Of a stretch of 64,000 nt of DNA, positions 24,501 through 35,400 are shown one piece after another. Position 1 is the first letter of the stretch; the number at the start of each line of letters is the position of its first letter. The stretch is from the NCBI RefSeq assembly GCF_018691265.1, contig NW_024881282.1, forward strand, positions 51,219,122 to 51,283,121, given 5' to 3'. The notes beneath the pieces are model-generated. The model worked only from the letters and a program-made list of their open reading frames with translations. It made no database searches and was not told the DNA's origin. The DNA comes from Tyto alba. Its lineage: Eukaryota; Chordata; Aves; Strigiformes; Tytonidae. Both the position numbers and the translations under genes were made by a program.

Positions 24501-27483
24501 AAATAGCATTATTGATAAAATCACTAGTAAATGCTAAAAATCAGTAAGAAAATAAAAATGCAGCTTAATTTCACAAAGTATGAATACATAAGAATTCCAA
24601 CTACACGCAGCTACATCCCAGTAGGAAGATGCAAAGTGAGGCTGAGACCTCAACCAAAACAGCTATTTCCTCAGGGACCGCTGCAGTGAAGAGAGAGAAA
24701 AGCCTAGATCTTCTCACTGGGAGCCAAACTTGGCCATGGCAGGCATGACCAGGGAACGGAAAGGTAACCATCCTTTTCCAATTAAAGCGGGACGGAAAAT
24801 AACTGAGCATAGCTGGAGTTTACACACCCCATATGAAAATGTGTCAAAATTCGAGAACACTGTCACTGATATAAATGAAAGTGGTATTTGTTTTATGAAG
24901 AGAAGGAAACACAAATGTGTTACTGAAGACAATAATAGGGTAGGGATATCCAGTTCATACCAATGCTTTGATCTTTTAAAATCTAAAAATAAAGAATTCT
25001 TTGAATTCTGAGGAGATTCCTCCACAGTTTCAGGTTTCACTGCCCCTCCCTGAAAGTCAAGTCAACCTCTGAGGTAGGAGAGTTTCTCTGTCAAAACCAC
25101 CTAAGTTGACCAAAAGTATCCACACAAGCATGAAGTGCTCCAGACCTACAATGCCAAAAACTATGTGCAACTCAAACCCTAATTTTACCTTAAGACCATT
25201 CCTCGTAAAGTAACTTTTTTTTTTCCAGAAACCAGACTCACATATAAAACTATAGCCTTTATAACCCTTGCCAAAGGACAGGCAAATTATACTTCTTTTA
25301 AACAAAATTGTCTTCCAACATCAAATAAATTTCAAAAAAGAGCTTTATATACAAAAAAAAGCCACATACCTTGTCCAGTTTGACACCTTCGGCCACTTTC
25401 AAAAGAGAAAAGATTTGAGTCATAGCCATAGCGACGGAGACAGAGGTAGTGCCATTTTACAGAGTCCCTTTTACGGGTGTACAAAATTAGTTCTGTATCT
25501 GTAAGTTCCATTATGCCAGAACCCAGTTCATTACCATCATCATCCACATTAATAACCTATAAAAAGGAAGTTACATAGCATTAGGTAAGTACTCTTTTGA
25601 GCACCAATGCCACTACTAATAATGTTTCATTGATGCGCTCTCATCTGCTCTGTCATATTAGTTATTCCTGAGGTAAAATTAAAAAAAAAAAAAAAAAAAC
25701 AAAACAAACAAACCAACAACAAAACCCAGGACCTTATCAAACCAGTTCATTTGCTCTCCCAATACAGAATTAAAATAATACATATTTAAGAGCAACATGA
25801 GTGAGATTGAGTCACATTATTGTAAAGTCTGAGGGGAAATTTAAAATAGAAGAGATTCCTAAGTTAAGTATTTTTTTTTAAACTGGATTTATGTACATAT
25901 TCTAGTATTTCCACACAGATAAGGCATACCTCAGATAACGGAATCTTTCAGAGCCCCGTTTCTAAAAAAAAAATATTTGCTTTGTCATATAACCCCAACT
26001 TACAGTTGGGAAAAGGAATGAAAAAGGGGAAGGGGCTCCAAGATAAAGCTTTCTTCACATACCTGTATAGCCTTGCACTGTGCTGAATCACCAGACTGGT
26101 TTAGATTTTTTTTTTTTTCCTGCCTTTTTAAAGTCAACAAATAATTCAAATACCCTATGGTTATCCTGCATGAAAACGTGTATAAAGCTTCAACTCTTAT
26201 TCTTTCTGCTTTTAAACCAGTTTGAGGTCATCTGCATACCTTACAGAATGCAGACAATGTGTATTTTCTTCCACATGCATTTTATCTCACAATGCTGCTT
26301 CTAGTGGGACTTTTTCTTACTCAATAAAAAGGCTACCAAAAAAATCTTCCTCATGGTATCAATTCATGTTACTCCTTAAAGAGACATTTTCAACTTGAAA
26401 ACGAGTCAACTGAAAAGAATTAGGAATAGTTTCATCTGCTACTGAGACTTATGCCAACTGTCTTAATTTTGCAAATTACACTCTTTCATCTTCTCCCCCT
26501 TGCTGCTAAATCAGCAACCCACACAAACAATGGAGAAATTCTACGAGGAGAAAAATAGGAACTAGTTATACAAAGTGATGTCAAATGCATACAAAGCAAG
26601 AAAACAGAAAAACATTTTATCCTTCAGCTTTTTGTACTGATAATATTAAACATGTCCAGAAATTCCCATGGCTTTAAAGCTCATTTCAGTATAGCCCTAA
26701 GGCAACACATGAATCATTTTTCAGTATGGAAGCATTACATACCTTTGCCAACTCACAGAGACAGTTTGGAGCACAGAAGCAAACCTGACTTGTGTGACTA
26801 TGCAAAGGTATGTTTACTTAAAGTCACTGACTTCAGCAGCTCCGTGCTAAGCATGTTAAGCACATGAACAAGTGTTCACAAGCTTATAAATTCCAGGGAT
26901 AAGGGGCAGAAGCACATTTATAAATAAAATTTCTTCAAGTGAAGGACAGAAGTTCTCAAAACACTACAATCAGTACTGATCTTCAAAGAAAATCAGCAGT
27001 TCTAAAATTTTCCATTGCTGACCCCACATCCAGGTTCATAACCACACTTCTCCAATAGCTCTTCCCTCATGCTTATGACTCCCTTCCTAGCTTCTATAAC
27101 CTCCCAGAGGCAACAACGCTTACTTGGGCCTAACAACTGAAATGGAGATGAATCAAAAGCACAGGGCTGCTTCTCCTTTCTGAAGATCAAAACTATCATA
27201 AAAAAGCATATTCTGTCTAGAGAATTCCCACCACTGCTAGTAAGAAAGGATTTCTCAAAGGGGCAAGGGAAACCTGTAGCCACAGACACCTGTAAATCTG
27301 CAATGTTTTAGCCATTCAGTAATTGTCACTCTATTTTCATTTAAGTTTTTTCCATCACAGACCTACTCTGCAAGAAAGCAACAAAATAATTCACAGCATA
27401 CCACATCAGTTGCTTACCTTAAACTTGTTTCGATGGTTATCTGGGACAGTTTCTTTATCTGGACAGCTACAACAGCTACCCAT
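17605..27483 (-). CDS. FRS2: FRS2, fibroblast growth factor receptor substrate 2 (complete coding sequence, five coding exons)
   Basis: FRS2 (FRS2-alpha) is a membrane-anchored docking protein that links FGF and neurotrophin receptors to GRB2/SOS and SHP2, and so to Ras-MAPK and PI3K signalling. The exons 27418-27483, 25370-25556, 21970-22128, 20939-21102 and 17605-18555 join in frame to 508 codons, the length I know for the mammalian protein. Residues 1-7 are MGSCCSC, an N-myristoylation signal with palmitoylatable cysteines. A PTB domain follows at about residues 13-115 (VINVDDDGNELGSGIMELTD onward). The tail carries four YxN GRB2 sites (YVNT, YENI, YENL, YVNT) and two SHP2 sites (YIQV, YAVI). 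Proline-directed threonines such as PQTPKTPTTPLPQTPTRR are typical feedback sites for ERK. The protein ends in STDLPM. All introns are GT-AG. Confidence 0.98.
18556..19709 (-). other. FRS2: FRS2 last intron, 5' of the CR1 copy in plus coordinates
   Basis: AT-rich intron sequence. The stretch at about 19065-19155 is a low-complexity A/C-rich run (CAAAC/AACAAC type). No coding signal is seen. Confidence 0.5.
19710..20583 (+). mobile_element. CR1 LINE 3' fragment, antisense in the FRS2 last intron
   Basis: The sequence follows the CR1 3' end in order: AACCTGAACAATGAGG and ACACCCTCAGAAAGTTTTCAG, then GAACTGACCTCATAGAAACC, a CCTTGCGGAAAAGCACCAAGG block, CTACCTAATAGATAAAG, and CACTGGAACACATGGTTCAGA. 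It closes with the family's TCTTCTAACCTAAATTATTCCATGA tail. It has many stops and gaps, so it is an old, 5'-truncated dead copy. It supports an avian or other reptilian genome. Confidence 0.85.
20939..21102 (-). CDS. FRS2: FRS2 coding exon 4
   Basis: It encodes (T)PGFNAQSLPNGYPRYPSFGD and a serine-rich stretch ending LLVAEEQ. The acceptor is TGAATCAG and the donor GTGGGT. It completes the split Thr codon of exon 3 and ends in phase 0. Confidence 0.95.
21970..22128 (-). CDS. FRS2: FRS2 coding exon 3 (PTB domain, second half)
   Basis: It encodes (G)IFAFKCARAEELFNMLQEIM, closing the PTB domain with its C-terminal helix, then VVEEPVVERNNHQTELEAPR and TPRTPT. The acceptor is ATTTATAG and the donor GTAAGT. 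The last base starts a split Thr codon. Confidence 0.96.
22129..25369 (-). other. FRS2: FRS2 intron between the two PTB-domain exons
   Basis: A 3.2-kb AT-rich intron with an A17 tract at 24030-24046 and A-rich runs at about 22415-22450. No coding or RNA gene signal is seen. The intron 25557-27417 is similar and holds an A19 tract with an (AAAC)-type tail at 25681-25725. Confidence 0.5.
25370..25556 (-). CDS. FRS2: FRS2 coding exon 2 (PTB domain, first half)
   Basis: It encodes VINVDDDGNELGSGIMELTD, then TELILYTRKRDSVKWHYLCL and RRYGYDSNLFSFESGRRCQT up to GQ plus one base. This is the PTB core that binds the FGF receptor juxtamembrane region. The acceptor is TTTATAG and the donor GTATGTG. Confidence 0.97.
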
Positions 27484-27509
27484 GACTTCTTTAGAAGACC
27501 ATGTGATCT
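27418..27509 (-). CDS. FRS2: FRS2 first coding exon (short 5'UTR part plus codons 1-22)
   Basis: The acceptor is CCTCTTTAG and the donor GTAAGC. The ATG at 27483-27481 has a strong context (G at -3, G at +4) and begins MGSCCSCPDKETVPDNHRNK. The 26 bases before it contain the end of an upstream ORF (stop TAA at 27493-27491). Confidence 0.96.
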
Positions 27510-30156
27510 CTAAAGAGGGAAACAAAAAAAAACAAAATGATCATTTAGTTGAAGAAAAATAGAGTATCATCAACAAAACAACGCAACACAAATTGCTCTC
27601 TGAAATTACAATTATTCATGATGAATTTTGCAGTCACTAGTAATAGGAAAAAAAAAAATCAAGATAAGTATTACAAGTATTTTTAAATAGTTAAGTTAGA
27701 TCTGGCATTAAAGAGTGGCAACACCGAGCTGTTAAAGTCCTACCAGTATTTCAACTTGAGGTTACTACCAAACAGATGCATTTGATTTGTCACCTTAATT
27801 CCCATGGTAGCAGCTTGGGGGAAAACAAAACCCAATGACTTACTGGGTGCAATTCTGGTCTCCTAAACCAGGGCCTTTACACAAGGCAACTACGTGGATT
27901 CCAGCTCCGTCTGTATGAGTGCTCCCCAGCTTAGACTGCCCAGCGCAGCCCTAGTGATGCCTGTACAAGCCCTGGGCTGTAGGAGGTTACCAGGCAGAGG
28001 CAACACAAAGAGCCCACATGGCCATCCTGAAAGGCTGCCCTGGCTTCAGCAGCTCCAGGGCTGGCTTGTGATGGAGGGTGGAGGCATTCCAGGCCTGGAG
28101 GCAGCCCTGTGCTGGCAGCCATGCAGTGAGGCTCTGTGCTTCCACTGTTAAATATTTCTCATATAGCAATATACATAAAACTATGTGATCGAAGTCAAAT
28201 GAAGGAAATAAAACTCACATTCAACACAAATAATTTAAAACTTGGGTTGGTTGCTTTTTGTTTGTTTTGTTTTGTTTTTAATTTCTAAGTTCCATTTGGA
28301 TTGTCTACTTCATTTGCTATAAAACAGTAAAATATCAAACTAACCCACAACAGCATGGCTAAATTAAGGAAGCAAACAAAAAAAAATATTGGGTACTTTT
28401 AATGTTTTCATTTAAATATTTTTGTATGTATGGTAAAACTTTCATAAAAGAATATGATAAAATGTTCATAGAACCAAGTCTCACAACTTGCTGCTTCTCC
28501 CTCTACCACCTTGCAGAGGGTGATAAGTCTTGTATTTCTTAAATACAAGAAAGTCAGACAAATGAAAACTTAACCCATTTACATCATCTTTATACTGGAT
28601 AAGAACTAAAATTTTCACTACACAAATGAAAAGTGGGGCAAAATCTTGGAAGAGAGATAGTAAGCCAACAAGAGATATGACATTAGGAGTCAAGAAGAAG
28701 GAAAATGGAACTGCCCGATTATTTTTTTTCCCCCTTTAGCCAGGTAAATTATCTGATGTCACCTTAAGAAAACTGGGACTTGCTTTCTAGACAGGCATTA
28801 TATTAGCATGCAGAAGTGGTATCCAAGTAGCACTTTAGTCTGCTGAGAAGATGCAAGCAATACAATGAAGAACAGCTAACTCTTCCCCTCATCTTGATCA
28901 GAAAACCCACTCAAAATAAATACTGCTACCCTAGAGATTATATAAATTTGCCACCAAATCCCTGCAGAGATGAAATGGAGAACTTAACAGAAAGGGTAAT
29001 AACATGGCTTGGATGAATCCAGTAAGAGAGAGGCAGTGTGCCAGACGTAGTCAAAATCACAGATTCTCTAATGTCATATCTGGCCATAACATGAAAACAG
29101 GCATTAATTTGACAGACCTTTTTTCCCAACTCAACAAGAAACTGGGGGGTTGACTGTTTGCTTCTACTGTTGCAGAGGCAAGCTATGCTACACACAACTG
29201 TTTTTTTGCACAGTGAGGACAGTTATTATTTTATTAATCAGTCCAATCACTCAATTACAGAGTACTGTTAATAGTCTTTACACATACATCCCATTGCTAT
29301 TTTAACTATTCCATTTTTTTTGCCTATGATTTCTGCCTGGTTTGTTTAGAAAGGGAGATACAGGTAATAACACCTTTTACGAATTTCCTAGCCTGGCACC
29401 CCACAATGCTTCACTACAGAAATGTTCAGGTGTTGGTCCTGTTAGCCTACTGATATTACTCTATTTATTCTGAAAATTCACTGCTAAAAAGAGCAACAGG
29501 TGACAATAGCTGCAGTGCAGATTAACAATGAATATATAAATTCGCAGAAAAGGTTTTCAAGCTCTGGTCCATACAGCAGTCATAGTTCCAGATCCTTCTA
29601 GCAGCCTTCAGGCACAGATGCTTGCACTTAATAAAGCCCAGTCCTAGACCTCTCCAAACATTCTGACAAAGTAGAAACAGAACTAGATTGCAGCATGCTG
29701 TTATAGTACCATGACTTTCTTTGCATTCAGCATAAAATAACTGATCAAATCTGTTGGAGGCAGATGCCTGCAAAGTTAAACAAAAAAACCCCTTAACTGC
29801 CAAGTAATTTGGGAAAAATACTAGTTGCAAGCAGAAAACTGTAGTATATGAAGATGTATAAAGTATAGCCACTGTATCTCAAGAGTGACAGAGTATGTAA
29901 TCAGTAATCATACAAGCTTGTTATTTTGTCTCCAATATATTCTAATATTAATACTTCAGAAAACCAAGAACTGCAATGTTGCTTCAAAGGAGAGATGTGA
30001 ATCAAGGCTATGAGGAAGAAATGAAAAAGCTAGGGAACTGGTAGAATTAAAAATCACTCACCTAGATTTGGCCATTAATATTCCCAGCCTCTGCTGCAGC
30101 ATCAGGGCTTCTGTCATACTCAAAGCGTCATGCTGTCTTGTCACAGAACTAATCAT
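27491..30156 (-). other. FRS2: Upstream ORF of FRS2, 37 codons, split by an intron
   Basis: The segments 30062-30156 and 27491-27509 join to MISSVTRQHDALSMTEALML followed by a further 17 residues ending MVF and a TAA. The stop is 7 nt before the FRS2 ATG and in a different frame. Its first ATG has a weak context (C at -3, A at +4), while the second in-frame ATG (codon 14) has A at -3. Five in-frame ATGs are present. A role in limiting FRS2 translation is inferred. Confidence 0.65.
27510..30061 (-). other. FRS2: FRS2 intron between the 5'UTR exon and the first coding exon
   Basis: About 2.55 kb and mostly AT-rich. A GC-richer block at about 27850-28140 holds short open frames on both strands that I cannot assign to any gene or transposon. 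No other feature is supported. Confidence 0.5.
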
Positions 30157-30167
30157 TTGACCTAGAA
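30062..30167 (-). other. FRS2: FRS2 5'UTR exon (noncoding for FRS2)
   Basis: The exon is bounded by a pyrimidine tract and acceptor TTCTAG (a second AG lies 6 nt further on, so 30161 is an alternative 5' edge) and by the strong donor GTGAGTGATT. It splices to the exon at 27509. It carries an upstream ORF that opens with the ATG at 30156-30154. The call rests on splice signals and continuity of that ORF, not on transcript data. Confidence 0.75.
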
Positions 30168-31129
30168 CTAGAAGAGTACACAAAAAAAAGAAAAATTACA
30201 TTTTTAAGATGCCAGTTAGTAAACTAAGAAAAGTACACACAATTATTATTTTTTTTAATATATGTTGGCAGTGTTATGTCAAGTGAGGTATTCATGGTTA
30301 GGATGCGCCTTGAGTGGAGTTTTATACAAGAGACTGGATCTGTTAGAGCTTCCCCAGTATTTCAGTGCCTAGGTGGGTCTTGAAAAAAAATAATCTGGTA
30401 CCCTTTCTGCAGTGTAGCCTGTCACACAGGGGACTCCACTCATTCTCCACTCACTACATACCCAATTTAGTGTGTGGAAATGACAGATGAGAAGCTCCCA
30501 TTATTCTTACCACATGTCAAACTAAACCAGAGCAGACAAACAGAAGAACACATACAACTTAGTCTGCTTAACTCCCTCTTGCTTATCCTGCTGAACATAT
30601 ACAAATGCTGACTTGTATGGTTAACACATCACCCTTTCTCTGCTTCCCTCGTGATTCCTGCTCCATGCCACTATCCATAAATTGCTTGCTTTCACTTCCC
30701 CCACACCCCAAGATAACTTTCATACTAGCTACCCACTCACATTTAACACCGAAAACTCAACTGCTGCTTCCATCAAGCTAACAGCTGGCAACCTCCGTTC
30801 TGTTTTGTAAAATTGACAAACAAGCACTTGATGTTTGCTTTAATGCTGCTTCTTAAACTTGAGAGAAGGGCTAAATTCTCAGAAAAAATACTTTATTATT
30901 ATCAGCAGCCTTTCCAGGATGTCTATGCAAGCTTGTTTGAGACTACTGCAACTCAGCTTATTAATACTGCCGCAATTCTTTGTATTCATCTGCTATCTCC
31001 TGCCTTGCACCTAGATTAAAAGCATTTTGGGAACCCAAAGCACTCTTTTTTGCATTGTATCAAGTGTAATGTAGTCCCAAACTCATCCCACACCCTAGCC
31101 ATCATGGTAACAGTTGCAGCACACTCCTA
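30168..31129. other. FRS2 5' intron or upstream sequence, nothing recognised
   Basis: AT-rich sequence without coding potential or transposon ends I can name. Confidence 0.4.
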
Positions 31130-31770
31130 CTGCAGAGGGATTGTGCAAGAGACCGGCAGAAATTCAATACTGGTAATTACAAAATAATGCACCTAGCAAA
31201 GGAGCTCCATCTGTTAGGAGAGATCAGTCATGTAGTCACATAGTTCAATGAAAACACTAGCTCAGTAGCTATCATAAAGCAAATGAAACATTTTTTCAGA
31301 AATAGCTAAAAGAGCCAAACCAAAAAGACAATTATATTGTATGAATCCACAGTGCACCCACAGCTCTAGTAATGTATGCAATTGTGCATCCCCCTGTCAA
31401 AAAGGACAGAGTAAAACCAGAAATATGCTACTTGGACTGCTCAGCCTGGAAAAAGTGACCACACAGAACAGAAAAGATGAGTACAGAATTATAGGAGACG
31501 TGGAGAAGACAAATAAAGCACAACTATTTTCCAAATGCAAGCATTAGGGAACAGCGGTTGACATTCAGGGGCAGGTTAAAAAACAAACAAACTACACAAA
31601 AGTACTTTTTGCACATAGTATGTAGTTAAACTTTGTGATTCACAACATCTTGTGGGAATGAGTTGTAAAATTTTAAAGATTCAGAAAATAACTGGACAAA
31701 TGCAAACTCTATGAAGAGGTTTCAAACTCAAGGATGTCACATCTGCTCAAAAAGTCTGTAAGCTGCAGAT
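31130..31770 (+). mobile_element. Older CR1 LINE 3' remnant
   Basis: Diverged blocks match the CR1 3' coding and UTR order: ATACTGGTAATTACAAAATAA, GGACTGCTCAGCCTGGAAAA, TACAGAATTATAGGAGACGTG, AGGTTAAAAAACAAACAAAC, AGTACTTTTTGCACATAGT, TGGGAATGAGTTGTAAAAT. It is more decayed than the copy at 19.7 kb and probably belongs to an old subfamily. Confidence 0.7.
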
Positions 31771-32139
31771 ATTTAGAAGGGTCTTAGGGAATGATCATAA
31801 AATGCTCCTTCTTATTATTCCCTTCCATGTATATTTACTATTGGCTGTTAGAATTTACTGTTTACTGTCAGAAACAGGATACTGGACAAACCAATACTTC
31901 AAGTCTGACCCAATAAAACCATTCTAGTTAACATAAAAGGATGATGTGTACTTAGGATAAATTTTTGAGTGCACTTTCATAAGACAGTAAAAAAAATATA
32001 ATTAACTGTATTTAACTTGAACTAAACCCTAGATTTCACAAAGATACCGAAGGATAAACTCATTGAACCGCTTGACAGATATGCGTATGTGCATACACAT
32101 ACTAAACATGAAGTTTCTCTGCTGCACGTAAGTGGCATT

Positions 32140-32470
32140 TAATATCAGGAACTTGAAGCAAGTCACATAACCTTCCTATAATTTATCTGCCCTTTAGCCA
32201 TAAGATTTCTTGATCTTGGACAAAATTGTACTCAGTTGTATTCAAGATCTATTCCTCTGCAACATGCACAGGCTCTGGTCCTGTGATGGCCCTACCCAAT
32301 CTAGCTACTATTACGTAACTGTGTTTGTTCATTGTATTAGATTTTTGTTGGTTTAGCACGCCAAACCAGCTCAGCAAAGTCTAGCAAGTGGCAGAGCCAG
32401 CTGAAGACAAAATCACAGCCTCAGTCACCTCTACTCAGTTTTCAGAAAACTTAGCCCCTTCACTAATTAC
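32140..32470. repeat. Possible ancient SINE (MIR-like) remnants
   Basis: Short blocks CAAGTCACATAACCTTCC and GTGGCAGAGCCAGCTGAAGA resemble conserved words of old CORE-SINE/MIR elements. The match is short and split, so this is a weak call. Confidence 0.2.
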
Positions 32471-35400
32471 TGGGATTTACTTAGTTTACCAAATACCCTG
32501 CTAAAATCTTCAGGACAGCAGAAAGGAGAGAGAGAGCAAAAAGCCTGACCCACCCACTCTGGTGGAATCTTACAAGTAGTCAGTAGAAAAATAATAAAAT
32601 TAAAATTTTTCACAGGCAAGCTACACTAAATGCAGGTGTGCTTGCACTGGTATTTACCCTGATATTTTTCTAGCAAAGTTTTAAAGCCTTCACATGGTTT
32701 GGCTACTTAAAGCACACTAGCCTGCTTCGGTTACCTAAGAATGATTTGTAAGTGATCTAAACAGAGTTTTTAATGGATTAAAGAAAGCACACAAATTTAC
32801 AGCACCTAATGTATTTGAAATGTAAAGCAATAACAAAATTCTCCAACCAGCTGTTTCCAATTACAAGTTGGCTATTTACTCTGTAAAGGACTTTCTTAAA
32901 TCTTCCCAGATTGCAAAATATTTATCCAAACTTAAACATACAAGGAGAAGTAGATATTTTCACAGTCACAACCCTAAAAGTTAATCTTTTCAGTTATGTC
33001 TACAATGTCAAATTTAGGAGCTGTAATTTCCCGTTCATGAAGCATCAGTGGTTGTTGGATGCAGTCATGCATGTATGAGGAAGGGGATGAAGAGTATTGT
33101 CTGCTTCTCCCTAACACATTCATTACTGCACTGCAAGGTAAAAATCCCAGGACCAACACTTATCTAAACCTTGTTAACAGGAGAGAAAGTTAGGAACTGC
33201 TGTAACTTCAGTAAAATTTATTACCTGGCTTTGTAAAGTAAAACATCTCTCTTTCCCTCACAGACTAAGCAGTGGCAACAAGTTACGCTAATCTCTCAAA
33301 AATCAAAGACAAGGCATCAGTGTAAACACAGGAGATATTACTACTTTTTTTTTTTTTTTAAAGTCCCAGTCAAAAGCTTGTAGAAATTCTAACATTTGCA
33401 ATTCTGCAATCTCCTCAGGTTGGGAATAGTATGAACAATGTGTGAGTTCCACTTGTGTAAGAAAGGCCACATGGACAAGCTGCAATTGTACTCCTCCTTT
33501 CACTTATGATAACTGGTTACCCCACTAAAGTCGGCTGCAAAACTGATCTAAAAACTAGCATTAGCTTCATTCTGCACGCTCTGGTTGCAGAATCAAATAT
33601 TAACTTTGGGGGATATCTTCTGTATGCATTAATTACTAGCACACACCTTTGGAAAATGAGGGAAGGAAGAACCCCAAACCATAGCACACCTCAGAAGGGG
33701 TAGGGAGAAGCAAAGGTGCCTGGTCTGTAAACTGATCTTTTGCACATACTCTTTTCAAATTAAAAAGTGGCCTTTCAAACCAACAGCTGCCACTGTGCTA
33801 GATCCTCTGTCTTGCTCTTAAGAACTAGAAGCAGAGAGCAGAAAACATAACTAAAGTGCATTAACATAATTTTAAGGTTTATACCACAAAATTGTAGTTA
33901 TTAAAGAAAAACAGATGACTGGGGCTTTTTCCTTCAGAAATTTTAACATCTGGAAAGCTCAGTGAATACAATGCAGTAACTGGAGAAAGGTGTCTGTGTA
34001 CAAGTTGTTAGCGCTCAAGCTGACAAGCACTTGAACCTATTTGTTCACATATTATCAAGCATATTACCAAGCACTTGATAATATTTTGATCATGGTTAAG
34101 AGATAAAAACACACACTTATGCTGTCACTTTTGCATATATTATTCTAAATTGCCTGATTTAGAAAAACTACATCTACTTTTAAATTTAAAGTGTCACCAT
34201 TGACCACTGTCAAAGACTGGTTCTTGTCTGGGCTATGCTATTCTATGCTATTAAAAAAAAAAAGGACATAATACAAACCACTAGAACACCAAACTCCTCT
34301 GAACTTTTATTTCCTACTGTTATCTGAAATAATTGCTAAAAAAGGTAGACTAAAAAGTAGTGTTATAAAACCCTCTACATTTAACATCAATTTCTGTGGA
34401 AATAAAGTGGTTATGAAAAAAACCCAAACCAACAGAAATGCTGCGAGTTTTGGAGGTATATTAAAATTTTAAACTCATTGACAAATGGGTAAATCAGAAA
34501 CAGTATTTCACCTTCTTCATTCATTTCTTTCAACAATTCTATTTAGCATAGTGAGTAGAGTAATATTTTTCAAATTGTTAATTATTTTTTAAATTTGAAA
34601 CTACCTGGCACTTCATATTTCTTTTTTCTTCAATAACAATGCAAGGATGTAACTCTCACAGTTTAAGCTCTGCCACTTCCTAAAATATGTTTCTCAAAAT
34701 GTGTTCCATAACTGTTGTAAAGTGTTAACCGTGGTTTACCTAAGCTTGAAACAAGTTAGCCAGCTGTGCTTTAGCGCAACACCGAAATTAAGCATTACAA
34801 TTCAGTAAGCTCAAAAATTAAGTCCATTTAAGATTTTTTTTCAGCTGCACCAACATTCTAATACTTGAATATTTCAGAACTACAGTATTGGGTTCTCATA
34901 ACTGTTCACCAAGCAACAAACAAAAAAATATGTGCTGCTTTCTTAACTTCATAATTAACGCTCAGATCAATGAAATGAACAAAGGAAAATAGTTGTACTT
35001 GACAGCTTCAGGAGAAATCCTTAAATTTTTGAGAGGGAAAAATCCAGTACCTGGGAGGGGAGTGGAGAGAAAACACAAAGTAATTATCATCTGTACCAAG
35101 CCTAGGAAGGTTTCAATATCATAGCTTCCTTCTGTGCAATTCAAGTTATTGCCTAGCGGACAGTCAGAATGAGAAACATATATTTATTTTTAAAAAATAA
35201 GTTCTCAGATATTTTCAAATTCACTTTTTTCAAATCGTGCTTCTAGTGCAGGGTTTTGTTTGGTAGCTCTTTTCAATTTAATATTACCTGATCACAACAG
35301 TGAAAAAGCAGGAGATTAACCAATTTTCCTCCCCATTTTGGGTTCTCTTTGGCCTTTGGAAGTTATTTGGGAACATGAGATACATGTATAAAAAGACAAC

